Source: Polyangium sp. 15x6 (GTDB lineage: Bacteria; Myxococcota_A; Polyangia; Polyangiales; Polyangiaceae). Taken from it: DNA of 64,000 bases. The notes below the pieces were generated by a model. That model saw nothing but the letters and a program-made list of their open reading frames with translations. It did not search any database and had not been told where the DNA came from. The stretch is taken from positions 86,783-150,782 of the forward strand of contig NZ_JASBQE010000022.1 in assembly GCF_029960785.1 (NCBI RefSeq). The letters are read 5' to 3'. A program made the translations under genes and the position numbers. Shown in pieces: positions 43,616 through 51,756 of the stretch (position 1 is its first letter; the number at the start of each line of letters is the position of its first letter).

Positions 43616-44779
43616 CTACTCGACGGTCCAGTGCGACCGACGGCAGCAGAAGGTGATCGCGCTGTTCTTGTTCGGTGACGCCGAGCCCTTCGGCGCCCCG
43701 CCGGAGCTCGCGCACGTGCCGTGAACGTACGTCGCGCCCGTGACCGCCTTGGCTCCGATGGCGCGCCCGGGGGGCAGGATGTCTGTGCACTTCTCCCCGG
43801 TGGACGCAAGGCTAGCCTTCTCGAACTCCGACGAACACACCGCATCGTCGTAGAGCCGAAGCGATCCCATGCACGCGCTCCCCACGGGCGCCCCGCACTC
43901 GCACGCCTCACAGCCGCGATCATCGATCGGCTCGTCGGGGTACATCTCGTGCCGCTCGAAGTTGTAGTTGTCCGGGCACGGCTCCATCACGCCCTTGCCG
44001 TGCACGCAGTAGAGCCACTCGGGGCCAGGATCTGCCACGCAGTACCGCTTGATCGCGCTCTCGCCGCACGTGTCGTCGTTCGTGTTCGCCATGCACGCGA
44101 GCGCGCCGAGCTTCCACTCTCTCGTCGTCGTGAACGAGGGCGCGGCGCTCGTCGGTGCGCAAGACTCACTCGTCGGACCGGGGAGCGCCGAGGCCCGCAC
44201 GGACTGTGCGCAGAGCTCGCCGCCGCACGACGCACCGGCCGGAAGCGCGTTCGAGCTCGTGCACGATCCGTCCCATCCCGCGGGCCCGCTGAACGGTAGC
44301 GATGCGGCGACGCCCTCTGCACACGTCGCCGCGCGGATCTCGATCGTCTGCGGCGGCCCGCCTTCGCACGTCCCTTCCGAGGGCTCGCACGCGCACGCAT
44401 CACACTCGGCCGGGGGCGCGACGAGGTCTTCGAAGAGGCGGAACTTCTCGTTCGGCACACTGCCCGGGCAGAACTTCGGGAGCGCCTGCGGTTTGTCGAA
44501 CCTGACCGAGACCGGAACCTCGCTCCAGTAGCCAGCGCCGCCGCTCGGCACGGGCACGCAAGCGTCCAGGCAGGTGCCCATGGACTGCGGCGTGGGGCCG
44601 GGAGCAGCCGCATCGCTTCCACCCCCATCGGCGCCCGCGTCTGCCAGTAGCCCTCGACAATACTCGTCGGGGAGCGGTGCATTCGGGTCGCAGTGGGACT
44701 GCACGAACGTGTCTGGCGCCGAACAGGCTGCGAGCGTTGGGAATAGGGCCGTTACCATTAAATGAATTGACATTCGCAT
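43616..44779 (-). CDS. Cysteine-rich lipoprotein
   Basis: 387 residues from ATG 44779, which begins a short lipoprotein signal (MRMSIHLMVTALFPTLAAC). An Asp/Gly/Ala/Pro spacer (about 45-70) precedes a body with roughly 26 Cys: CLDACVPVPSGG, CDACACEPSEGTCEGG, CTSSNALPAGASCGGELC, CVADPGPEWLYCVHGKG, CEACECGAP, ending ITFCCRRSHW. No known enzyme. It starts two bases after the stop of the PEGA protein gene and is the last gene of an operon headed by a sigma factor. Confidence 0.8.
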   Translation of the reverse strand: MRMSIHLMVTALFPTLAACSAPDTFVQSHCDPNAPLPDEYCRGLLADAGADGGGSDAAAPGPTPQSMGTCLDACVPVPSGGAGYWSEVPVSVRFDKPQALPKFCPGSVPNEKFRLFEDLVAPPAECDACACEPSEGTCEGGPPQTIEIRAATCAEGVAASLPFSGPAGWDGSCTSSNALPAGASCGGELCAQSVRASALPGPTSESCAPTSAAPSFTTTREWKLGALACMANTNDDTCGESAIKRYCVADPGPEWLYCVHGKGVMEPCPDNYNFERHEMYPDEPIDDRGCEACECGAPVGSACMGSLRLYDDAVCSSEFEKASLASTGEKCTDILPPGRAIGAKAVTGATYVHGTCASSGGAPKGSASPNKNSAITFCCRRSHWTVE

Positions 44780-44781
44780 GA

Positions 44782-45999
44782 TTAAAACTCCCACCCTGCA
44801 CCCACCCCCACGCCGATCATGACGGGCGGCTGAGAGGAAACCAGGGTATTGCCGACGAAAATCTTGACGCCGCTCGACAGGGCAAGGACCTCTGTCGCAG
44901 CGTGTACGCTGAGGGATGACGTGAGTCGAAACTTGGCGCCGATGCGGGCACCGCCGCCGGGCTTCACATCCACGACGGTCACCGGCTCGTAGCTCTCACG
45001 AGAAAAGGCCACCCTGATCATGCCCATGTGTCCGAGCGCGCACCCGAAGAACCATCGATAGTGGCCGCACGCGCTCACGATGCCGCCTGCCGTCATCGCG
45101 TCGATCTGGAGCCCCTCGATTCCCGATGTCAGCCAAGCCGCCCGCGCCTCCAACCCGAGCGACGCGTATTCGTGTACCTGCAAGCTTCCGCCGAGCACCG
45201 CCCCCACCGCGGGCGCCCACGTCGCCACGCCGAACAACACGACCGGACCCGCGTTGATCGAGCCGCGGATCCCGCTCTTCTTCTCGTCATCGATGACGCC
45301 ACCGCGGATTGGCTCTCGCTTCGGTGGCTCGTCGTCCGGTGGCTCCTCGACGCTCGTCGCCGGATCGAGCTGACGTCGCCGTAGAAGCCGCTCCGGCGGA
45401 TCGATGAGTGCGAACGAGGGCAGCGGACGCAGGGCCAGCGTGTACCGCAACGTCCCGCCCTTGATCGCCTTGAAATCGATGACCGCGTCCTCGAATCCAT
45501 TGAGGGATGCCCGCAGCTCGTGCTCGCCAGCCGGGACGAAAAGAATGAAGCCGGTATGACCCTCGCGATTCTTGGGCAAACCGTCCAGCGTGACGCGGGA
45601 ATGTGGCTCGGACACGGTCACCTCGACGCGGCAGACCTGCGAGCGCGCGACGTCATACGCCGAGAGCCAGGCGTGTCGTTCGTCGGATGAAACATCCTGT
45701 CCACGCTCGATGGCGTCGAGCAGCAGATCCGCGGCCTGGATGGGGTTGCGCAGCTCGACGAGCAAAGCCCCGAGGCGCCCGCCTACGGTCGGATCCTCCT
45801 TGATCTTGAAGGCTTCGGCGTACGCCATCGCGGCTTCGGGCAGCCTCCCCGCTGCGCGCTCCCGATCCGCCTTGGCGACGAGTGCTGCAAATCGTGCCGC
45901 CTGCACGGCATCGTCGGCCGCAGGCCGGGGCGCGTCCTCTGCGAGTGCAGGCGTCCCGAGCGTGAGAATGGCGGCGATGACGATACCGAACCGCTGCAT
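44782..45999 (-). CDS. Exported protein with TPR-like helices, PEGA domain and C-terminal beta barrel-like region
   Basis: 405 residues. Cleavable signal ending TPALA. Residues about 30-115 are TPR-like helices (AKADRERAAGRLPEAAMAYAEAFKI, GGRLGALLVELRNPIQAADLLLDAI); about 125-195 is a PEGA domain (VSEPHSRVTLDGLPKN, VPAGEHELRASLNGFED). After a charged Pro linker the C-terminal ~160 residues have amphipathic strands (GPVVLFGVATWAPAVGAVLGG, ASLGLEARAAWLTSG, IGVGVGAGWEF with a terminal Phe), like a small outer-membrane barrel. It probably links periplasm and outer membrane. Between a sigma factor and a Cys-rich lipoprotein in one operon. Confidence 0.83.
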   Translation of the reverse strand: MQRFGIVIAAILTLGTPALAEDAPRPAADDAVQAARFAALVAKADRERAAGRLPEAAMAYAEAFKIKEDPTVGGRLGALLVELRNPIQAADLLLDAIERGQDVSSDERHAWLSAYDVARSQVCRVEVTVSEPHSRVTLDGLPKNREGHTGFILFVPAGEHELRASLNGFEDAVIDFKAIKGGTLRYTLALRPLPSFALIDPPERLLRRRQLDPATSVEEPPDDEPPKREPIRGGVIDDEKKSGIRGSINAGPVVLFGVATWAPAVGAVLGGSLQVHEYASLGLEARAAWLTSGIEGLQIDAMTAGGIVSACGHYRWFFGCALGHMGMIRVAFSRESYEPVTVVDVKPGGGARIGAKFRLTSSLSVHAATEVLALSSGVKIFVGNTLVSSQPPVMIGVGVGAGWEF

Positions 46000-46066
46000 G
46001 CGGGTAAGAGTACCCGACCCGGGACAAACCCGTCAAGATGGACGAGACAAACTGCCGCGAGGGTCG

Positions 46067-46981
46067 CTACCGGTTGCCCTTCGGAAGGAACGACATGCCC
46101 GACAGGTCCACCACGACCGGAGGGCGGGTCACTGTGGGCGTACGTGAAGCACGTCCCACCGATGGCGCTTTCGCGGGCTTGACGGCGGAGCCGGGCACGG
46201 GTTCAGGGGGAGCTGCCGGCGGCGTGGGCTGCGGCGCCTCCTGCACCGCGGCCACGATCGGCATGCGATACCGGAGCCCGGTACGCGCGATGGGTAGCTC
46301 TGGCCCCGGCGCGAGCACGAGCAGACCGATGATCACGCCGAGCGCGTTCCCTGTTGGGTGAACGTAGCCAGCGAGCTTGCGGAGCCGTTCGAGGCGGAGC
46401 GCGTGGTCTTCCCCGACCAGCCACAGAAAGGGCATGAAGTTGCGGAGGTCATCGCGCGAGAGACCGCTTTTTTTGAGGAGGAATGTCCGGGCGCGCTCGA
46501 GCCGCTTCTTCGCCAAGGCTTCCGAGATCCCGAGCTCCGCGGCGACCTCTTGGTGCGACCTCCCCTCGATGCCGACGAGCAGGAGCACCTCGAAGAACTC
46601 GGGAGGCAACTGCTCCATGGCCTTCGCGACCTTGCGCTGGACGTCGCGCCAGTGGGTGATGCGCTCGGGTGAGGCGGTCGGGGCAGGCGTGGATTCGGCC
46701 TCGCCGTCGTCCGGCGAAAAACGCGCGTCGTAACGTCGCTTGGCGCGGTCGCGGTCGCGGGAGACGTTCGCGGCGATCCCGAGCGTCCAGGCCCGGAGAT
46801 CGCCGGCCTCGGGGTCGTAGTTGTCGCGGCTCTCGACGGCCGTGGTGAGGACGTCCTGCGACTTGTCCTCGACGCCGTCGTTGCCGTTGGCGCGCTTGCG
46901 GCTCTCGCCCGCGAGGAAGCGCTCGACGTCGGCGCGCAGCTCGACGAGCTGGGTGAGGAGGCCCTTCGGTCTGTTGCCCAT
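46067..46981 (-). CDS. RNA polymerase sigma factor (ECF type) with C-terminal extension
   Basis: 304 residues from ATG 46981. Region 2 is recognisable at YDPEAGDLRAWTLGIAANVSRDRDRAKRRY; region 4 at LPPEFFEVLLLVGIEGRSHQEVAAELGI followed by SEALAKKRLERARTFL. About 130 residues follow that ordinary ECF factors lack: LRNFMPFLWLVG, one apolar segment (GNALGVIIGLLVLAPG) and a Pro/Ala/Val-rich tail with PPVVVDLSGMSFLP. The apolar stretch is short for a membrane helix, so membrane attachment is only possible, not shown. It heads an operon with an exported PEGA protein and a Cys-rich lipoprotein, which may be its targets or partners. Confidence 0.82.
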   Translation of the reverse strand: MGNRPKGLLTQLVELRADVERFLAGESRKRANGNDGVEDKSQDVLTTAVESRDNYDPEAGDLRAWTLGIAANVSRDRDRAKRRYDARFSPDDGEAESTPAPTASPERITHWRDVQRKVAKAMEQLPPEFFEVLLLVGIEGRSHQEVAAELGISEALAKKRLERARTFLLKKSGLSRDDLRNFMPFLWLVGEDHALRLERLRKLAGYVHPTGNALGVIIGLLVLAPGPELPIARTGLRYRMPIVAAVQEAPQPTPPAAPPEPVPGSAVKPAKAPSVGRASRTPTVTRPPVVVDLSGMSFLPKGNR

Positions 46982-47504
46982 GTCTCCTATTGGCCGCTGA
47001 GCCGAAGAGGTGACTCTTCTTTCTCGCGCCAAGGTCGATTTTGTGGACCGCGTGGTTCGCCTTCCACGCGCCAGCCAGGTGCTATGGGGACGAATCAACG
47101 GGCGCGGGCAAGACGCCCGCGTCCCGATACCCTTATGCCCACGCCGGATCCTTGCCCGTCGGGCGGTGATCGTCCCCGACGGCAGCAGGAGCGGGAGCGG
47201 GAGCGGCAACCAGGATCTGATTGTGTACCGCTGTTGAGGAAGGGGGCTAGGCCGAGTGCCGGATGGGCCATGGGCGTTGCCAGGTGTGGCGGGCGCCATG
47301 GCGGAGGGTGGCGGCCGTCCAGGGATGATCGATGAAGAGCTCGGCAATCGGCGCGCCCTTCGTTTGGCACGACGCGCGCGATGGCGTCGCGCGTGGGTCC
47401 TTCGAGCGCGCTTTCCGAATTGCATGGCGCCGACCGGTACGAGCGGCATCGACCAGAGGACACGGTGGACTCGTTTGTTTCAGAACGAGCTGGCAAGCGC
47501 GGGA
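46982..47504. other. Gene-free stretch upstream of the sigma factor operon
   Basis: Promoter space for the leftward operon. It contains the inverted pair GGACCGCGTGG/CCACGCGCC near 47043-47072 and a GGGCGCGGGCAAGACGCCCGC hairpin near 47101. On the minus strand 47260-47360 a short open stretch (GAPIAELFIDHPWTAATL) reads like the end of a lost gene, but nothing longer supports it. Confidence 0.4.
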
Positions 47505-49004
47505 TCAGGGCATCCGGCGCCGGCTTTGGGACAGCATCCAGCGGGGCGTCGACGGGTACGCCGCCAGCGCGTGCGCCTTCTGGACCGGGGTGACGCCCGT
47601 CCAGGCTTGCAGCGCGGCGAGCGCCGCCTCCAGGTCGGCCTGCGGCAGCCCGCCGATGGACGCGCTGTGGTTCCCCGCCGGCTCGAAGAAGCGGTACGAG
47701 TCCTGCGCGCCCCCGAGATCGAAGGCGGCGGCTGTGTACGGATCGTTCTCGCCGTAGATGAACATCATCCGCTCGCCCTCGGTGGTGAGCCACGCAGAGA
47801 CGTCCTGCATCGCCTGGGGGTCCAGGATCGGGTTCTTGCCGCGTCCGGGCAGCGTGTACGAGGCGGCCACGTCAAAGCCGGGGTAGAGGAGCAGATCCGC
47901 GACGTTCTCCTCGGCGTAGCCCGGATAGCCGAGCTGCACCGCCGCCTGCCAATAGTACGGCTCGTAGGCGAGGGTGGCCCCGTCGGACCATAACGAGGGG
48001 CCGCAGACCAGGTCGAAGAACGACCACACCTCGTCGTCGCTCGCCGAGGTGGACGGGATCTCGGCGCAGTGGCTTTCGTCGCCGTACTGCCAGAAGCTGA
48101 AGATGAACTCGATCACCGCGGTCTCCAGGGCCTGATCCTCGCCGAGCAGCTCATAGGTGAGGCCGGCGTCCGCGGCCTGGGCCTGCATGCGCGTCAGCAT
48201 CTCCGGCCGGCGCAGCAGCACCTCGCGCTGGAAGTCGAGGAGGGCCTGCTGGCAGGCCGCGTCGCCGCGCTGGGCCACGAATTCGAGGTAGCGCGGGTCG
48301 GCGTCGCCGAAGTTGTGCGGGGCGACGTAAGCGACGGTGCCGTTCACGTCGTCGGGATAGAAGCGGCGGTGATAGACGGAGGTCATCCCGCCCTTGCTGC
48401 CGCCGGTGGAGATCCACTTGCCCTCGTAGAGCGGCCGGATCACCTCGACAATGTGGTGCAGGTCCGCGGCGGCCTGCTCGATGGTGAGCTGCGACCAGTC
48501 CGCGGGCTCCGGGCGGGAGGGGGTGAAGAAGCGGTGCTCGACCCGGACCTGGTTGGCGGCGAGCAGCTCGGCGGGCTCGTCGAGCCACTGGTACTCCGGA
48601 TAGAGGTTGTAGCCCTGGGTGGCGAGCACCACGGGCGCGGCCGGGTCGCGGTGATGCAGCACGAGGCGCTGCTCGAAGCGCGCGCCGGAGGGATCGTCGT
48701 GATCCGCGGGCTGGTCAATCGTGAGCACGAAATAGCGGTAGCCAGGGATCTCGGTCTTCTCCTCCGTGACCGTGAGGCCCTCGATGTCCTGGAGCTTCTC
48801 GAAGATATCGGCCGACGTCGCGCCGCCGGAGCCGCCGGAGCCGCCCGCACCGCCGGAGCCGCCGGTGCCGCCCGCACCGCCGGAGCCGCCGGAGCCGCCC
48901 GCACCGCCGGTGCCGGAATCGGGGTGGGTGTCGTCGCCGCCGCAGGCGACGAGCGACAGGGAGGCCAGGGTGATGGTGAGCAGCGGAAGAAGCAGAGTGC
49001 GCAT
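47505..49004 (-). CDS. Secreted serine peptidase of the S37 (PS-10) type
   Basis: 499 residues from ATG 49004 (MRTLLLPLLTITLASLSLVAC, lipobox LVAC). A GGAGGSGGSGG-type spacer of about 40 residues follows. The catalytic domain matches actinobacterial prolyl tri/tetrapeptidyl aminopeptidases: VLATQGYNLYPEYQWLDEP, VEHRFFTPSRPEP, nucleophile Ser in WISTGGSKGGMTSVYHRRFYP, GTVAYVAPHNFGD, late acid in FIYGENDPYTAA and His in PAGNHSASIGGLPQ. A surface-anchored enzyme removing short peptides from proline-containing substrates would suit a predatory or proteolytic lifestyle. It stands alone. Confidence 0.9.
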   Translation of the reverse strand: MRTLLLPLLTITLASLSLVACGGDDTHPDSGTGGAGGSGGSGGAGGTGGSGGAGGSGGSGGATSADIFEKLQDIEGLTVTEEKTEIPGYRYFVLTIDQPADHDDPSGARFEQRLVLHHRDPAAPVVLATQGYNLYPEYQWLDEPAELLAANQVRVEHRFFTPSRPEPADWSQLTIEQAAADLHHIVEVIRPLYEGKWISTGGSKGGMTSVYHRRFYPDDVNGTVAYVAPHNFGDADPRYLEFVAQRGDAACQQALLDFQREVLLRRPEMLTRMQAQAADAGLTYELLGEDQALETAVIEFIFSFWQYGDESHCAEIPSTSASDDEVWSFFDLVCGPSLWSDGATLAYEPYYWQAAVQLGYPGYAEENVADLLLYPGFDVAASYTLPGRGKNPILDPQAMQDVSAWLTTEGERMMFIYGENDPYTAAAFDLGGAQDSYRFFEPAGNHSASIGGLPQADLEAALAALQAWTGVTPVQKAHALAAYPSTPRWMLSQSRRRMP

Positions 49005-49111
49005 GGCGGGGAGCCATGGCAGCAGGCGTGCCAGGCCAAAATGGGCGCCGTGGCGCGAGGATTCGTGGCCTTGCTCTCTGCAACGCGCGTGCTTCCGGCT
49101 GCTGCGTGGTG

Positions 49112-49159
49112 GTTGCACCGGTTGCACCCCCTGTTGCACCCGTTGCACCCGTTGCATCC
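49112..49159. repeat. Short direct-repeat array
   Basis: Five close copies of GTTGCACC(C/G) in 48 bases, about 110 bases upstream of the peptidase start. The rest of the 414-base gap to the IS element (49005-49418) has no gene I can support; a broken minus-strand reading (QMQVQRWMKRYGIEPETF at about 49180-49235) hints at a decayed coding region. Confidence 0.5.
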
Positions 49160-49418
49160 TGCTCGCACCCCGATTCCTTGAATGTCTCCGGCTCGATCCC
49201 GTACCGCTTCATCCAGCGCTGCACCTGCATTTGGGCCTGACACGCTGAGTCCCGCGACGAGCTCGATCCCATACTCCAAGCGGATCTCCGATGGCGGATT
49301 GGCGCGATACTTCTTCAGGGTGCGACCTCCACGGTTTGCGCGTCCCGTCCTTGTGAGTCTCTACGTCTATGGCTACAAGCTCGTGAACGGCGTCCATGAA
49401 TGGGTAAGGAGCGAATCC

Positions 49419-49448
49419 TGATCTTCCCCCGCTCCCGTGGACAAACGC
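49419..49448. repeat. Terminal inverted repeat of the IS3 element (transposase 3' side)
   Basis: Begins TGATCTTCCCCC and continues through CCGTGGACAAACGC. It pairs with 50653-50682 except at four positions. Confidence 0.85.
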
Positions 49449-49449
49449 A

Positions 49450-50325
49450 CTATGCCGCAAACGCGGCCACTTGTGCTCTCAATTCGAACTCGACCGGGCT
49501 CAAGTACCCGAGGTACGAGTGCCGCCGGGCGTGGTTGTAGAACCGCTCGAGGTAGTCACCGATCGACGCCATCGCGGCATCCCGTGTCGGGAAGCGCATC
49601 GCGTCGACCAGCTCGGCCTTGAGGGTCGCGAAGAAGCTCTCGGCGACGGCGTTGTCCCAGCAGTCACCGGTGCGGCTCATGCTCGCGACGATGCCGCGCT
49701 CTCGCAGCGCCTTCCGGTAGTCCTCGCTGGCGTAGGGGCTGCCGCGGTCGGAGTGGTGCAAAAGCCCCGGCCCCGGCCGGCGTGCGCGCAGCGCCCGCTC
49801 GAGTGCCGCGAGCGCGAGGGCGCGGTCGTTCTGCTCGCTCATCGCGAAGCCGACGACCCGCCGCGAGAACAGGTCGAGGATCGTAGCCAAGTACAGCCAG
49901 CCCTCGGCCGTCGGGATGTACGTCACGTCGGTCACCCACGCCTCGTTCGGGGCCTTCGCGTCGAATTGGCGACCGAGCAAGTTCGGCGCCAGCGGCATCG
50001 TGTGGTTCGAGTCCGTGGTGCGCCGAAAACGGCGCTTGCTGCGCGCTTCGAGGCCCCGCTCGCGCATGAGCCGCTCGACGCGCTTGCGGCTCACGCACAG
50101 GCCCCTGGCGCGCAGCTCCGCGTGCACCCGCGGGCTGCCGTAGGTGCCGCGGCTTCGGCGGTGAGCGGTGGCGATCTCCGCCGCGAGCTGCGCGTCGGAG
50201 GCCTTCCGCCGCGGCTCGGGGCGCTTGCACCAGGCGTAGAAGCCGCTGCGCGAAACGCCAAGGACGTCGCAAAGCACGGTGACCGGAAAGAAAGCCTTCT
50301 CCGCAGCGATGAACGCGAACTTCAC
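49450..50325 (-). CDS. IS3-family transposase OrfB (DDE integrase)
   Basis: 291 residues as an isolated frame from GTG 50325, which overlaps the orfA stop (GTGA). In IS3 elements OrfB is normally made as an OrfAB fusion by -1 slippage; here the -1 frame is open from the slippery A7 (50355-50361) straight into orfB. HTH_21-like start (VLCDVLGVSRSGFYAW), then the rve core with catalytic Asp in VTDVTYIPT, Asp in LLHHSDRGSPYAS and Glu in NAVAESFFATLKAEL. All three acids are present, so the enzyme is probably active. Confidence 0.95.
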   Translation of the reverse strand: MKFAFIAAEKAFFPVTVLCDVLGVSRSGFYAWCKRPEPRRKASDAQLAAEIATAHRRSRGTYGSPRVHAELRARGLCVSRKRVERLMRERGLEARSKRRFRRTTDSNHTMPLAPNLLGRQFDAKAPNEAWVTDVTYIPTAEGWLYLATILDLFSRRVVGFAMSEQNDRALALAALERALRARRPGPGLLHHSDRGSPYASEDYRKALRERGIVASMSRTGDCWDNAVAESFFATLKAELVDAMRFPTRDAAMASIGDYLERFYNHARRHSYLGYLSPVEFELRAQVAAFAA

Positions 50326-50621
50326 TCGCTCTCCTTCGCGAAGAAGGCCGCCGCTTTTTTTAAGATTTCTCGCTCCATCTGCAGCCGCTTGACCTCACGC
50401 CGCAGCCGCGCGAGTTCCTCGCGCTCGGCGCCCGTGAGGGTCTCGGGGGGTTTCTCCCGGCCGACGTTTGTCTCCGCAGCCCTCACCCACTCGCGTAGCG
50501 CCGTTTCGGTGAGATCCAGATCCTTCGCGACCTTCGCGATGCTCCGGTCCCCAACCTGGCAGAGACGAACTGCCTCTGCCTTGAACTCCGCGCTGAACGA
50601 CCTCCGCTTCCGCCTCGCCAT
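50322..50621 (-). CDS. IS3-family transposase OrfA (HTH protein)
   Basis: 99 residues from ATG 50621 (MARRKRRSFSAEFKAEAVRL), the standard IS3 OrfA start; longer in-frame sequence runs beyond the IS end and is excluded. Helix-turn-helix in GDRSIAKVAKDLDLTETALREWV, then a leucine zipper-like helix (LARLRREVKRLQMEREILKKAAAF) for multimerisation. The TTA-AAA-AAA codons at 50355-50363 form the slippery site for making the OrfAB fusion. Confidence 0.95.
   Translation of the reverse strand: MARRKRRSFSAEFKAEAVRLCQVGDRSIAKVAKDLDLTETALREWVRAAETNVGREKPPETLTGAEREELARLRREVKRLQMEREILKKAAAFFAKESE
50355..50361 (-). other. A7 slippery site for -1 frameshifting in the IS3 element
   Basis: Seven A on the coding (minus) strand, in phase A-AAA-AAA with orfA codons. 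Slipping back one base leads into the open orfB frame (next codons AGC GGC GGC) without a stop. Confidence 0.7.
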
Positions 50622-50652
50622 CGAACTCTCCTTAGCGCATCTTCGCGCCTTT

Positions 50653-50682
50653 GGGTTTGTCCACGGAAGTGGGGGAGGATCA
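50653..50682. repeat. Terminal inverted repeat of the IS3 element (orfA side)
   Basis: Reads GGGTTTGTCCACGGAAGTGG and on to GGATCA at the outer end; complement of 49419-49448 apart from four positions. Confidence 0.85.
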
Positions 50683-50741
50683 ACCGCAGGACTGCGAGGA
50701 CAGCACGAACGAGCATCCGAACCGCGAGCGTCACGCTCGAC

Positions 50742-51335
50742 GTGCGCGACAAGCAGACGGGCAAACGACACCCGCTACACACGAACGTGGTGTGGGTGCG
50801 CGAGGAAAGTCGGGTCCCGGAGGGCGAGGAGCGTATCGAGTGGCTGCTCTTGACCAACCATCCGCTCGAGACCCTCGAAGACGTCTGCCTCGTGGTTTTC
50901 GGTTACACACAGCGCTGGCGCATCGAGGAGTTTCATCGCACGTGGAAGCAGGGCGGCTGCAACGTCGAGGCGACGCAGCTCCACATCAGCGAACACGTGA
51001 AGCGATGGGCTACGCTGCTGGCTGCCGTGGCCATGCGCATCGAGAGACTGAAGTACCTGTCACGCAACCATCCCGATCTGCCCGCAACCGAGGAGCTATC
51101 GCGCTACGAGATTGACGCACTCGTGCTCAAGAGACGTAAGCGGAAAAATGCGGGCATCCCCGATGGGATCCTGACGATCGGCGTCGCAACACAGTGGATC
51201 GCAGAGCTCGGCGGCTACACGGGTAAGTCCTCAGGTGGCCCGCCAGGATCCATCACCATCGGTCGAGGGCTCGAACGCTTGGCTCCCGCAGCAGAAACGC
51301 TGCGACAGCTCGATGAGGCAGGGCTGTTGCGATGA
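50742..51335 (+). pseudogene. IS4-family transposase, C-terminal part only
   Basis: 197 residues from the first ATG-like codon; coding likeness goes back to the IS3 border at 50683. It contains VWVREESRVPEGEERIEWLLLTNHP and the IS4 signature Y(2)R(3)E(6)K as YTQRWRIEEFHRTWKQG, which carries the catalytic Glu. The N-terminal half with the two catalytic Asp is absent, also from the other side of the IS3 element, so this is not a simple interruption but a deletion. Confidence 0.85.
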
Positions 51336-51389
51336 GATGAATGGTCAGGCGGATGCGGGGGGAGGATCGTGGTGAAGCCGTGGCACCAC

Positions 51390-51589
51390 TGCAATCGCTC
51401 GAACCCGCAACCTTCGCACGCCACACGAATGAACCCATATTCGAGGAGCCCGCGCCGGAGATACTCCTCGACCTCCCGCATGACGAACCGCGACAACGGG
51501 CCGATGGCCTCCACTCGCTCACGAAAGGCTGGCCAGTGCTCGGCCACGACGCGGTAGAGGACGGTCTCCTCCGGCCGGTGACGCCGCTC
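51390..51589 (-). pseudogene. IS91-type transposase N-terminal remnant
   Basis: The minus strand reads RRHRPEETVLYRVVAEHW, then GPLSRFVMREVEEYLRRGLL, then EYGFIRVACEGCGFERLQW, which is the opening of IS91-family transposases (a Cys-rich zinc-binding domain CxxC). The following CKGRGFCPSC-type motif is missing and the frame wanders off near 51390, while an upstream stop (TGA before codon RRHRP) removes the start. The remaining 421-base gap up to 51756 is otherwise empty. Confidence 0.7.
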
Positions 51590-51756
51590 ATTTCATCGAG
51601 GTACGGCTTGATCATGGATCCTCTGGAACGGCCGGGGACTGCCGCGAGCGCGGCTTTCAGCCGCCGCCGGTTCATGGTAGAGCCGCCTCTCATGCACGCC
51701 GCCTCCGCACCGACCCTCCCTCGGGCAGCCGACGACGCTCGCGCGGAGAGCCCGGC

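Larger units (their letters stand above)
49419..50682 (-). mobile_element. IS3-family insertion sequence, complete
   Basis: 1,264 bases bounded by imperfect terminal inverted repeats (49419-49448 and 50653-50682, about 26 of 30 positions match), each beginning TGATC and containing CCGTGGACAAAC. Inside are orfA and orfB in overlapping phase with an A7 slippery run. The immediate flanks (TCC on the left, ACC on the right) do not form a perfect target duplication, so the element may have suffered a rearrangement at one side; the IS4 fragment begins at once on the right. Confidence 0.9.

Noticed and set aside
49150..49370. Possible decayed gene on the minus strand (QMQVQRWMKRYGIEPETF, IRLEYGIELVAG)
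   Set aside because: The pieces are in different frames and match no family I can name; too weak to list as a gene.
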